A DNA stretch of 64,000 bases from Dactylis glomerata (Eukaryota; Streptophyta; Magnoliopsida; Poales; Poaceae): positions 175,157 to 239,156 of the forward strand of contig QXEO01001835.1 in NCBI GenBank assembly GCA_007115705.1. Reading direction: 5' to 3'. Of the stretch, positions 34,266-46,217 are shown in pieces. The notes under the pieces are model-generated. The model worked only from the letters and a program-made list of their open reading frames with translations. It did no database searches and was not told the origin of the DNA. Within the stretch, counting starts at the first letter, position 1. Every line of letters starts with the position of its first letter. The position numbers and the translations under genes are program-made.

Positions 34266-35182
34266 ATATTGGTGTTTATGATTAAGTTGCTGTACTGAAT
34301 TATATCTTTTGTTATCTCTATGTTGTTTATGATCTTGCATGCTCTCCGTTGTTAGTAGCTATCTTGGCCGAGTAGTTGCTAGTGACTCCAAGAGGGGGTA
34401 TTTATGCTCGATAGTGGGTTCATGCCTCTATTTCACCTGGGGGAGTGACAGAAACTTCTAAGGTGGTAGATGTGCTATTGCTACTAGGGAGAAAATAACA
34501 TTCATATGCTCAAGGGCATATGCTTTGTTTACATTACACACTTTGCTTAATGCGATTATCTGTTGTTCGCAACTTAATACTTTCGGGGTGTTCGGATTGA
34601 TATCCCTGGGGGTGGATTATTAGTCATAGATGCAGTTGGATGGCGGTCTATGTATTTTGTTGTAATGCTCAGAGTAAATCTCATAGTGATCTTCTTGACA
34701 TATCACGTTGTCTTTATTCTATCAATTGCCCAACTGTAATTTGTTTAGCCAGCATGTTATTTTATCTATGGAGAGACACCACTAGTGAACTGTGGACCCC
34801 GGCCCTATTTTAATCATATTGCAATCACCTGTTTACTTTTCCCGTACTGTTTACTTTACTCGCATATTACTACTATTTTCCACTCGATACACTCATAACC
34901 TTTGTTTCAAGCAAACCGGTGAGATTGACAACCTCATCGCAAGTTGGGAGCAAAGTATTTGTCTGTGTGTGTGCAGGTTCTATAACACCTTCAGTCGTCG
35001 CCGTCTCTCCTCTCCTGATCGATAAACCTTGGTTTCTTAACTAAGGGAAAACTAGCCGCTACACTCATCATACCTTCCTCTTGGGGTTCCCAACGGGCTG
35101 GTCATCACCACGCACAAGGACTCACTGTTACAAATCAACTCGGCCCCATCAGCTTATTTTCTGGCACCATCACCAAGTAGCA
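34266..35182 (+). mobile_element. LTR D tail in duplicated unit 2
   Basis: Last 917 bp of LTR D repeated by the tandem duplication. The left border is not a retrotransposon end: array A ends CCCATCTT, then ATGGAACA (a satellite string out of order), then LTR sequence from ATATTGGTG. Confidence 0.9.
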
Positions 35183-35667
35183 TATCTCACCACCGGCGGT
35201 GTCGAGGTCGGCGACCGGGGAAAAGTAGTCCGGAATAGCACCGGGACTCGGGGCGTCACCTACACCAACTCCCGCAACGACGATCACACCATAAACACCA
35301 AAAAGCCTGTAAATTACCATAATTCGAATGATTTACTCCAATATTCCGACGATCTACTCCTATTTCTACCACTTCTAAATGTAATTCTATGCAAGCACAA
35401 CTATCACATGGAGTAGTCATGAATTCACTGCAACATTTAATTAGCGAATTGCATATCCAATGATAAACAGAAGCTAGCCCCAGTATGGTTGTTGCTCCGG
35501 TGGAGTACTTATACTAGTATTTACTGTGCATTTCATTTATGGACAACAAAAGAAATACAGCTGCAAACCAAACTGCGGCACTAGCATTTTATTTAATGAT
35601 AAGAAAGAAAGATTAACTTAGCAAATTTCTAATGCTACAAGACCCTCCTACAACCAGAGATGCATAC
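35183..35667 (-). other. CACTA 5' leader, unit 2
   Basis: Copy of 26634-27118 with few changes (for example CTCGGGGCG for CTCGAGGCG near 35248). No coding frame is supported. Confidence 0.6.
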
Positions 35668-35979
35668 CTGGCGCGGGGGCGGCCGCTGCGGGCTGCCGGC
35701 CGGGCCTGCCTGCGGGAGGGGCGGGCGGGAGGCGGCCGGCGGCGGGGTCTGGCGCGGGGGCAGGCAGGAGGGGCAGGCGGGAGGCGGCCGGCGGGAGGCG
35801 GCCGGCGGGAGGGTGGCGGGAGGGGCCGGCGGGAGGGTGGCGGGAGGCGGCCGGCGGGAGGGCAGCGGGGTCTGGCGCGGGGTCGGGTAGGAGGGGCCGG
35901 CGAGGCGGAGGAGGGCTGCGGCGCACGGGTGGGAGGAGGGTGGCAGGAGGGGCCGGCGGCGGGTGGGAGGAGGCTCGGG
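35668..35979. repeat. GC-rich minisatellite, unit 2
   Basis: Copy of the unit 1 minisatellite, with small changes such as GGGGGCAGGCAGG for GGGGGGAGGCAGG. Confidence 0.8.
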
Positions 35980-36211
35980 TGGAGGACGAGTGGATGCGCA
36001 AAATAATCGGAAATAATAATATGGGAGCTTCACAATAACTCGAGGGTTGCCTCGGTTGGGTCTAGTATTCGCAAGTTACGACTCACAAAAAAAAAGACAT
36101 CGATGGAGAAAACTCCACACACATGGGAATCCTAGCAAACTGCCACGATGGTGAGGCGTCACATAAAATGATAGGTGATAGCTATCATTCCATGCATCAA
36201 ATAAAAATAAG
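35980..36211. other. Leader end and spacer before array B
   Basis: As in unit 1, the subterminal repeats are deleted at GATGCGC/AAAATAATCGG (border 35999/36000). Array B begins at 36212. Confidence 0.6.
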
Positions 36212-39200
36212 AGACCGAGCTTCGGGTGTTATGCATGGGCAAACCTTTGCTTCTCAGGTACATATGACCTAACCAAGGCAGATGGAACACATTAGCCTCC
36301 CATCTTGGCGTCGTCCGAAGAAAGCTAGGGGGGTAGACCGCACGGGTGCAGCAGGCTAGGGTTTCGCCATAGACCGGGCTTCGGGAGCTATGCATGAGCA
36401 AACCTTTGCTTCTCAGGTACATATGACCTAACCAAAGCAGATGGAACACATTAGCCTCCCATCTTGGTGTCGTCCGAAGAAAGCTAGGGGGGTAGACCGC
36501 ACGGGTGCAGCGGGCTAGGGTTTCACCGTAGACCGGGCTTCGGGAGCTATGCATGGGCAAACCTTTATTTCTCAGGTACATATGACCTAACCAAAGCAGA
36601 TGGAACACATTAGCGTCCCATCATGGCGTCGTCCGAAGAAAGCTAGGGGGGTAGACCGCACGGGTGCAGCGGGCTAGGGTTTCGCCGTAGACCGAGCTTC
36701 GGGAGCTATGCATGGGCAAACCTTTGTTTCTCATGTACATATGACCTAACCAAAGCAGATGGAAAATATTAGCCTCCCATCTTGGCGTCATCCGAAGAAA
36801 GCTAGGGGGGTAGACCGCACGGGTGCAGCGGGCTAGGGTTTCGCCGTAGACCGAGCTTCGGGAGCTATGCATGGGCAAACCTTTGTTTCTCATGTACATA
36901 TGACCTAACCAAAGCAGATGGAACACATTAGCCTCCCATCTTGGCATCGTCCGAAGAAAGCTAGGGGGTAGACCGCACAGGTGCAGCGGGCTAGGGTTTC
37001 GCCGTAGACCGGGCTTCGGGAGCTATGCATGGGCAAACCTTTGCTTCTCATGTACATATAACCTAACCAAAGCAGATGGAACACATTAACCTCGCATCTT
37101 GGCGTCGTCCGAAGAAAGCTAGGGGGGTAGACCGCACGGGTGCAGCGGGCTAGGGTTTCACCGTAGACCGGGCTTCGGGAGCCATGCATGGGCAAACCTT
37201 TGCTTCTCATGTACATATGACCTACCCAAAACAGATGGAACACATTAGCCTCCCATCTTGGCGTCGTCCGAAGAAAGCTAGGGGGTAGACCGCACGGGTG
37301 CAGCGGGCTAGGGTTTCGCCGTAGACCGGGCTTCGGGAGCTATGCATGGGCAAACCTTTGCTTCTTAGGAACATATGACCTAACCAAAGCAGATGGAACA
37401 CATTAGCCTCCCATCTTGGCGTCGTCCGAAGAAAGCTAGGTGGGTAGACCGCACGGGTGCAGTGGGCTAGGGTTTCGCTGTAGACCGGGCTTCGGGAGCT
37501 ATGCATGGGCAAAACTTTGCTTCTCAGGTACATATGACCTAACCAAAGCAGATGGAACACATTAGCCTCCCATCTTGGCGTCGTCCGAAGAAAGCTAGGG
37601 GGTAGACCGCACGGGTGCAGCGGGCTAGGGTTTCACCGTAGACCGGGCTTCGGGAGCTATGCATGGGCAAACCTTTGTTTCTCGGGTACATATGACCTAA
37701 CCAAAGAAGATGGAACACATTAGCCTCCCATCTTGGCGTCGTCCGAAGAAAGCTAGGGGGTAGACCGCACGGGTGCAGCGGGCTAGGGTTTCGCCGTAGA
37801 CCGAGCTTCGGGAGCTATGCATGGGCAAACCTTTGTTTCTCATGTACATATGACCTAACCAAAGCCGATGGAACACATTAGCCTCCCATCTTGGCGTCGT
37901 CCGAAGAAAGCTAGGGGGTAGACCGCATGGGTGCAGCGGGCTAGGATTTCGCCGTACACCGGGCTTCGGGAGCTATGCATGGGCAAACCTTTGCTTCTCA
38001 TGTCCATATAACCTAACCAAAGCAGATGGAACACATTAGCCTCCCATCTTGGCGTCGTCCGAAGAAAGCTAAGGGGGTAGACCGCACGGGTGCAGCGGGC
38101 TAGGGTTTCGCCGTAGACCGGGCTTCGGGAGCTATGCATGGGCAAACCTTTGCTTCGCAGGTACATATGACCTAACCAAAGCAGATGGAACACATTAGCC
38201 TCCCATCTTGGCGTCGTCCGAAGAAAGCTAGGGGGTAGACCGCACGGGTGCAGCGGGCTAGGGTTTCGCCGTAGACCGGGCTTCGGGAGCTATGCATGGG
38301 CAAACCTTTGTTTCTCAGGTACATATGACCTAACCAAAGCAGATGGAACACATTAGCCTCCCATCTTGGCGTCGTCCGAAGAAAGCTAGGAGGGTAGACC
38401 GCACGGGTGCAGCGGGCTAGGGTTTCGCCATAGACCGGGCTTCGGGAGCTATGCATGGGAAAACCTTTGCTTCTCATGTACATATAACCTAACAAAGCAG
38501 ATGGAACACATTAGCCTCCCATCTTGGCTTCATCCAAAGAAAGCTAGGGGGTAGACCGCACGGGTGCAGTGGGCTAGGGTTTCGCCGTAGACCGGGCTTC
38601 GGGAGCTATGCATGGGCAAACCTTTGCTTCTCAGGTACATATGACCTAACCAAAGCAGATGGAACACATTAGCCTCCCATCTTGGCGTCGTCCGAAGAAA
38701 GCTAGGGGGGTAGACCGCACGGGTGCAGCGGGCTAGGGTTTCGCCATAGACCGGGCTTCGGGAGCTATGCATGGGCAAACCTTTGTTTCTCAGGTACATA
38801 TGACCTAACCAAAGCAGGTGGAACACATTAGCCTCCCATCTTGGCGTCGTCCAAAGAATGCTAGGGGGGTAGACCGCACGGGTGCAGCGGGCTAGGGTTT
38901 CGCCGTAGACCGAGCTTCGGGAGCTATGCATGGGCAAACCTTTGTTTCTCAGGTACATATGACCTAACCAAGGCAGATGGAACACATTAGCCTCCCATCT
39001 TGGCGTCGTCCGAAGAAAGCTAGGGGGGTAGACCGCACGGGTGCAGCGGGCTAGGGTTTCACCGTAGACTGAGCTTTGGGAGCTATGCATGGGTAAACCT
39101 TTCCTTCTCATGTACATATGACCTAACCAAAGCAGATGGAACACATTAGCCTCCCATCTTGGCGTCGTCCGAAGAAAGCTAGGGGGTAGACCGCACGGGT

Positions 39201-42200
39201 GCAGCGGGCTAGGGTTTCGCTGTAGACCGGGCTTCGGGAGCTATGCATGGGCAAACCTTTGCTTCTCAGGTACATATGCCCTAACCAAAGCAGATGGAAC
39301 ACATTAGCCTCCCATCTTGGCGTCGTCCGAAGAAAGCTAGGGGGTAGATCGCATGGGTGCAGCGGGCTAGGGTTTCGCCGTAGACTGAGCTTCGGGAGCT
39401 ATGCATGGGCAAACCTTTGTTTCTCATGTACATATGACCTAACCAAAGCAGATGGAACACATTAGCCTCCCATCTTGGCGTCGTCCGAAGAAAGCTAGGG
39501 GGTAGACCGCACGGGTGCAGCGGGCTAGGGTTTCTCCGTAGACCGGGCTTCGGGAGCTATGCATGGGCAAACCTTTGTTTCTCAGGTACATATGACCTAA
39601 CCAAAGCAGATGGAACACATTAGCCTCCCATCTTGGCGTCGTCCGAAGAAAGCTAGGAGGGTAGACCGCACGGGTGCAGCGGGCTAGGGTTTCGCCATAG
39701 ACCGGGCTTCGGGAGCTATGCACGGGAAAACCTTTGCTTCTCATGTACATATAACCTAACCAAAGCAGATGGAACACATTAGCCTCCCATCTTGGCTTCG
39801 TCCAAATAAAGCTAGGGGGGTAGACCGCACGGGTGCAGTGGGCTAGGGTTTCGCCGTAGACCGGGCTTCGGGAGCTATGCATGGGCAAACCTTTGCTTCT
39901 CAGGTACATATGACCTAACCAAAGCAGATGGAACACATTAGCCTCCCATCTTGGCGTCGTCCGAAGAAAGCTAGGGGGGTAGACCGCACGGGTGCAGCGG
40001 GCTAGGGTTTCGCCATAGACCGGGCTTCGGGAGCTATGCATGGGCAAACCTTTGTTTCTCAGGTACATATGACCTAACCAAAGCAGGTGGAACACATTAG
40101 CCTCCCATCTTGGCGTCGTCCAAAGAATGCTAGGGGGTAGACCGCACGGGTGCAGCGGGCTAGGGTTTCGCCGTAGACCGAGCTTCGGGAGCTATGCATG
40201 GGCAAACCTTTGTTTCTCAGGTACATATGACCTAACCAAGGCAGATGGAACACATTAGCCTCCCATCTTGGCGTCGTCCGAAGAAAGCTAGGGGGGTAGA
40301 CCGCACGGGTGCAGCGGGCTAGGGTTTCACCGTAGACTAAGCTTTGGGAGCTATGCATGGGTAAACCTTTCCTTCTCATGTACATATGACCTAACCAAAG
40401 CAGATGGAACACATTAGCCTCCCATCTTGGCGTCGTCCGAAGAAAGCTAGGGGGGTAGACCGCACGGGTGCAGCGGGCTAGGGTTTCGCCTGTAGACCGG
40501 GCTTCGGGAGCTATGCATGGGCAAACCTTTGCTTCTCATGTACATATGACCTAACCAAAGCAGATGGAACACATTAGCCTCCCATCTTGGCGTCGTCCGA
40601 AGAAAGCTAGGGGGTAGACCGCACGGGTGCAGCGGGCTAGGGTTTCGCCGTAGACTGAGCTTCGGGAGCTATGCATGGGCAAACCTTTGTTTCTCATGTA
40701 CATATGACCTAACCAAAGCAGATGGAACACATTAGCCTCCCATCTTGGCGTCGTCCGAAGAAAGCTAGGGGGGTAGACCGCACGGGTGCAGCGGGCTAGG
40801 GTTTCGCCGTAGACCGAGCTTCGGGAGCTATGCATGGGCAAACCTTTGTTTCTCATGTACATATGACCTAACCAAGGCAGATGGAACACATTAGCCTCCC
40901 ATCTTGGCGTCGTCCGAAGAAAGCTAGGGGGTAGACCGCACGGGTGCAGCGGGCTAGGGTTTCGCCGTAGACCGAGCTTCGGGAGCTATGCATGGGGAAA
41001 CATTTGTTTCTCAGGTACATATGACCTAACCAAAGCAGATGGAACACATTAGCCTCCCATCTTGGCGTCGTCCGAAGAAAGCTAGGGGGGTAGACCGCAC
41101 GGGTGCAGCGGGCTAGGGTTTCGCCGTAGACCGGGCTTCGGGAGCTATGCATAGGCAAACCTTTGCTTCTCAGGTACATATGCCCTAACCAAAGCAGATG
41201 GAACACATTAGCTTCCCATCTTGGCGTCGTTCGAAGAAAGCTAGGGGGGTAGACCGCACGGGTGCAGCGGGCTAGGGTTTCGCCGTAGACTGAGCTTCGG
41301 GAGCTATGCATGGGCAAACCTTTGTTTCTCATGTACATATGACCTAACCAAAGCAGATGGAACACATTAGCCTCCCATCTTGGCATCGTCCGAAGAAAGC
41401 TAGGGGGTAGACCGCACGGGTGTAGCGGCCTAGGGTTTCGCCGTAGACCGAGCTTCGGGAGCTATGCATGGGCAAACCTTTGTTTCTCAGGTACATATGA
41501 CCTAACCAAGGTAGATGGAACACATTAGCCTCCCATCTTGGCGTCGTCCGAAGAAAGCTAGGGGGTAGACCGCACGGGTGCAGCAGGCTAGGGTTTCACC
41601 GTAGACCGAGCTTCGGGAGCTATGCATGGGTAAACCTTTCCTTCTCATGTACATATGACCTAACCAAAGCAGATGGAAGACATTAGCCTCCCATCTTGGC
41701 GTCGTCCGAAGAAAGCTAGGTGGTAGACCGCACGGGTGCAGCGGGCTAGGGTTTCGCCGTAGACCGGGCTTCGGGAGCTATGCATGGGCAAACCTTTGCT
41801 TCTCAGGTACATATGCCCTAACCAAAGCAGATGGAACACATTAGCCTCCCATCTTGGCGTCGTCCGAAGAAAGCTAGGGGGTAGACCGCATGGGTGCAAC
41901 GGGCTAGGGTTTCGCCATAGACTGAGCTTCGGGAGCTATGCATGGGCAAACCTTTGTTCTCATGTACATATGACCTAACCAAAGCAGATGGAACACATTA
42001 GCTTCCCATCTTGGCGTCGTCCGAAGAAAGCTAGGGGGGTAGACCGCACGGGTGCAGCGGGCTAGGGTTTCACCGTAGACCGAGCTTCGGGAGCTATGCA
42101 TGGGCAAACCTTTGTTTCTCAGTTACATATGACCTAACCAAGGCAGATGGAACACATTAGCCTCCCATCTTGGCGTCGTCCGAAGAAAGCTAGGGGGTAG

Positions 42201-42804
42201 ACCGCACGGGTGCAGCGGGCTAGGGTTTCGCCGTAGACCGAGCTTCAGGAGCTATGCATGGGCAAACCTTTGTTTCTCAGGTACATATGACCTAACCAAG
42301 GCAGATGGAACACATTAGCCTCCCATCTTGGCGTCGTCCGAAGAAAGCTAGGGGGTAGACCGCACGGGTGCAGCGGGCTAGGGTTTCGCCGTAGACCGGG
42401 CTTCGGGAGCTATGCATGGGCAAACCTTTGCTTCTCAGGTACATATGACCTAACCAAAGCAGATGGAACACATTAGCCTCCCATCTTGGCATCGTCCGAA
42501 GAAAGCTAAGGGGGTAGACCGCACGGGTGCAGCGGGCTAGGGTTTCACCGTAGACCGGGCTTCGGGAGCTATGCATGGGCAAACCTTTGTTTCTCAGGTA
42601 CATATGACCTAACCGAAGCAGATGGAACACATTAGCCTCCCATCTTGGCATCGTCCGAAGAAAGCTAGGGGGTAGACCGCATGGGTGCAGCGGGCTAGGG
42701 TTTCGCTATAGACCGAGCTTCGGGAGCTATGCATGGGCAAACCTTTGTTTCTCAGGTACATATGACCTAACCAAGGCAGATGGAACACATTAGCCTCCCA
42801 TCTT
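36212..42804. repeat. Satellite array B, 158/159-bp monomer (about 41-42 copies)
   Basis: Tandem copy of array A with the same order of monomer variants and scattered differences, many of them five-G versus six-G changes. It ends CCCATCTT and passes straight into TNP2 sequence (ATGGGGAAGTTC). Confidence 0.97.
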
Positions 42805-44476
42805 ATGGGGAAGTTCGAGGTCCTTGTAATACTCGAGCTGCGTTAAGCCTGCCACATGAGTCTAGTTGTGCGTCTTACCATATCCCTGAAATCGTGGGCC
42901 GGGTTCAGCACTAGGCTTGAGAGCACGTAGCTCAGCAACAACAGCCACACCATCGAACGACGGTATCATTTTTTCTTCATGCACAACTTTGCCCTTTGTG
43001 AAGTTCTTTTTGTCTCCCCTAAACCGATGGTCTCTTTTGAGGAACTTTCGATGTGTGTCAAAGGCAGAATATTTGCGACCCGCCTTTAGATAAAGGAACT
43101 CAAGTCGGTGCCTACACACTGGGCATGGAAACTTACCAGCTGTAGAATGCTCGCAGGATAGAGCATAGCCGGGTAGGTCGTGCATTGAATACTGGTACCA
43201 AACTTTCATGAAAAAGTTTCTCTTCGATGCTCGGTTGTATGTCAACGTTCCATGGTGCCAAGAGTGGTGCAAGTCATCCACAAGCGACTGCATGAAGACA
43301 CTCAAATTCTTCCCCGGGTATTCAGGCCCTGGAATGATCAAGGACAGAAATATGGTCTTCCTTTGCATTACGACTCCGGGAGGGAGATTGAGTGGAATAA
43401 CAAACACAGGCCAGCAGCTGTACGAGGCAGTCGACATACCATATGGATTGAATCCATCGGTTGCTATCGCAATTCTGACATTTCGAGCATCACTTGCCTG
43501 ATCAGGGTATTTTCTATCAAAGTTCTTCCATGCCTTACCATAAGATGGATGTCCCATGTTTATCCGTCCGTTCTCGTCCTCGTATCTCTTACCCTTCTTA
43601 TGCCACGTCATCTGTTTGGCAGACTCCTCGGACATATAAAGCCGTTGGATTCTTTTAATGAATGGGAGATAACGAAGAATCTTCACAGCAACTTTTGTCT
43701 GCGTCTTCTGACCATCGGGTCCCTTTACCTCATGATACCTAGAGGCCCCCACACTTGCTACAGTACTTGTCATCCGCAAACTCCTTCCAAAACAGAAGGC
43801 AACCTTTCGGACAGCAATCATACTTTACATAATCCATGTTGAGCGCTTTTAAGATTTTCTTTGCTTCGTACATGGTTTTAGGCAGACAATGTCCTTCAGG
43901 CAACATGTTACCAAATGTTGTCAGATGAGCTTCAATGCATGCTCGGGTGTTGTCGAACTGGGCCTTGTTGGCTAATACTTGCGCTATGGCATCGAGCTGA
44001 GAAATTTTTGCACCCTCGTATAGAGGCCTCTTAGCCGAGGCCATCATATCAAAGAAGGCCTTCGCGGTTGGCTCCGGTTCCTCTGGTTCTAGCGGTTCCT
44101 CCGGTTCCTCTGGTTCTGGATGTTCCTCCTGCCCCGGTGGCGAATCTGGCATGTCGGCATTGCGAAGATCATCTAGCAAATATCTAATCCCATCAATCCG
44201 CTGTCGCATCACCTCACCTCTATCACGTTCGTACTGGGAAAATTCGACCCACGTGACAAAGTCAGGCATATACCCATGCAACCATAGGTGTTTAGTCATG
44301 TCATCCTTTCCCTGACGATGACGCCTTTTGCAACGAGCGCAAGGACAAGCTGGACGAACGCCTGACTTTGAACTACGCGCTAACTCCTTCACTAAGCAAT
44401 TAGTCTTCCATACCCACTCTTCTGTCATTTCAGTCCCACTATGACAGCTACTATACATCCATCCATTATCAGCCAT
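42805..44476 (-). pseudogene. TNP2 transposase fragment, unit 3 (N-terminal and part of catalytic domain)
   Basis: Starts MADNGWMYSS at 44476, at an AG acceptor-like site. The Transpos_assoc block, Glu/Pro linker and Transposase_21 region up to DLELPH are present. The 3' end is cut by the join to satellite array B, just before the DVMHIEKN motif that carries a conserved acidic residue of the family. The five-G frameshift is present (plus-strand C at 43746-43750). A TAG at 42862-42864 replaces the Trp of THNWTHV seen in other copies. Compared with unit 1 the NEDDG codons are missing and about nine residues of the overlap differ. Confidence 0.85.
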
Positions 44477-45463
44477 CCTCTGCTTTATTCGGAAACAAAC
44501 AACAAATAATTGCATGAAATTAAATGTATCTCATATTTTTATTTTTCTAGCGGGCAAAACGCATGCATCAACCTACATCTCTAATAGGTGGGCTTCTAGC
44601 AGCCGCCGGATCCGTAGATTGAGTACATTCTCCATGCTCTACCCCGGTCTGAGGCAGAATTTTGGCAGCACCTCCCCGCTGCTCTCCCGATACACATCTC
44701 GGCAAATTACCGAGAGGATGTGCATCCGGAGAACAACGGAGAGGCGCTGCCGAAATCCTGACTCGGACCGAGGTAGAGCACGGAGAATGTACTCAACTAC
44801 GCATCCGCCGACTATCCCGTAAATGCCACAAGTGTTACGTTTGCAAATATGTCGACCACTAATGCATATTTATCCGCGTAACACTTGCGGACGGGAAGTG
44901 ACACCTAGGTTACGCGACTCGACATGGAAAGTGAATCTAGTGACATAAAAAAGTGTGGAGTAGGGGATGTGGAGTGGTATCTCACCACCGGCAGTGTCGA
45001 GGTCGGCGACCGGGGAAAAGTAGTCCGGAATAGCACCGGGACTCGAGGCGTCACCTACACCAACTCCCGCAACGACGATCACACCATAAACACCAAAAAG
45101 CCTGTAAATTACCATAATTCGAATGATTTACTCCAATATTCCGATGATCTACTCCTATTTCTACCACTTCTAAATGTAATTCTACGCAAGCACAACTATC
45201 ACATGGAGTAGTCATGAATTCACTGCAACATTTAACTAGCGAATTGCATATCCAATGATAAACAGAAGCTAGCCCCAGTATGGTTGTTGCTCCGGTGGAG
45301 TACTTATACTAGTATTTACTGTGCATTTCATTTATGGACAACAAAAGAAATACAGCTGCAAACCAAACTGCAGCACTAGCATTTTATTTAATGATAAGAA
45401 AGAAAGATTAACTTAGCAAATTTCTAATGCTACAAGACCCTCCTACAACCAGAGATGCATACC
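44477..45463 (-). other. TNP2 leader / CACTA 5' region, unit 3
   Basis: Includes a pyrimidine-rich tract just upstream of the ATG, a long inverted repeat (listed separately), a smaller hairpin (CAAGTGTTACG at 44829-44839 with its complement at 44877-44887) and the TATCTCACCACCGGC segment shared with units 1 and 2. It probably contains 5' UTR, a leader intron and promoter. I cannot place the transcription start. Confidence 0.55.
44600..44815. repeat. Long imperfect inverted repeat upstream of TNP2, unit 3
   Basis: Arms of roughly 100 bp: GAGTACATTCTCCATGCTCT at 44621-44640 pairs with AGAGCACGGAGAATGTACTC at 44775-44794, and pairing continues inward (GGCAGCACCTCCCCG with its near-complement) and outward (GCCGCCGGATCCGTAG). 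The loop is near CAAATTA at 44703-44709. Transcribed RNA would fold into a long hairpin. Confidence 0.85.
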
Positions 45464-45810
45464 TGGCGCGGGGGCGGCCGCTGCGGGCTGCCGGCCGGGC
45501 CTGCCTGCGGGAGGGGCGGGCGGGAGGCGGCCGGCGGCGGGGTCTGGCGCGGGGGCGGGCAGGAGGGGCAGGCGGGAGGCGGCCGGCGGGAGGCGGCCGG
45601 CGGGAGGCGGCCGGCAGGAGGGTGGCGGGAGGGGCCGGCGGGAGGGTGGCGGGAGGCGGCCGGCGTGAGGGCGACGGGGTCTGGCGCGGGGTCGGGTAGG
45701 AGGGGCCGGCGAGGCGGAGGAGGGCGGTGGCGCACGGGTGGGGGGAGGGTGGCAGGAGGGGCCGGCGGCGGGTGGGAGGAGGCTCGGGTGGAGGACGAGT
45801 GGACGCGCGG
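45464..45810. repeat. GC-rich minisatellite, unit 3
   Basis: Same family as unit 1, with one more repeat of about 12 bp than unit 4. Confidence 0.8.
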
Positions 45811-45817
45811 GTCCGGC

Positions 45818-45890
45818 ACGGGGTTAGTTATAACCCTAGCTGTGCCGACGGCTAGGATCTGTGCCAACGGCCTAGCCGTCAGCATAGCTA
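45818..45890. repeat. CACTA 5' subterminal repeats, unit 3
   Basis: TGTGCCGACGGCTAGG, then TGCCAACGGCCTAGCCGTC, the same GCCGTCGGC theme as the 3' end at 3897-4345, so both belong to one CACTA family. Just upstream GGGTTA-GTTA-TAACCC forms a small palindrome. No CACTA terminus follows. Confidence 0.8.
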
Positions 45891-45923
45891 TTTTTTTAAA
45901 AAAAAATTAAAATTTGTGCTTTA

Positions 45924-45945
45924 CTTTTTAGGAACAGAGGTAGTA
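45924..45945. mobile_element. Stowaway-like MITE terminus remnant, unit 3
   Basis: Read on the minus strand TACTACCTCTGTTCCTAAAA closely matches the Stowaway end TACTCCCTCCGTTCCTAAA, with TA at the outer edge. No partner terminus is seen, so it is a one-ended remnant at the place where the CACTA 5' end should be. Confidence 0.6.
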
Positions 45946-46217
45946 TAGCTGCTATATATATCATTTCATGCATGAAACAAGAATGTGGGACAACGAGTCA
46001 GCACGTGAAATAATCGGAAATAATAATATGGGAGCTTCACAATAACTCGAGGGTTGCCTCGGTTGGGTCTAGTATTCGCAAGTTACGACTCGCAAAAAAA
46101 AGACATCGATGGAGAAAACTCCACACACATGGGAATCCTAGCACACTGCCACGATGGTGAGGCGTCACATAAAATGATAGGTAATAGCTATCATTCCATG
46201 CATCAAATAAAAATAAG
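45946..46217. other. Spacer before array C
   Basis: Same spacer as before arrays A and B, plus about 60 bp that those units have lost (GCTGCTATATATATC onward). Nothing coding is recognised. Confidence 0.6.

Larger units (their letters stand above)
25717..42804. repeat. 8,549-bp direct tandem duplication: LTR tail + CACTA leader + satellite array
   Basis: Copy 1 starts inside LTR D at 25717 and ends with array A at 34258. Copy 2 starts at 34266 with the same LTR base and ends with array B at 42804. Offsets stay at 8,549-8,550 bp through LTR, leader and spacer and well into the arrays. Rare satellite variants occur at matching places (for example a GAGCTTTGGGAGC monomer near 30523 and 39071). 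Differences are few, so the duplication is recent. Confidence 0.92.

Noticed and set aside
44870..45115. A small minus-strand frame in the TNP2 leader (also in the other units)
   Set aside because: It is kept only because the units are recent copies. It has no domain and I see no support for it as an exon.
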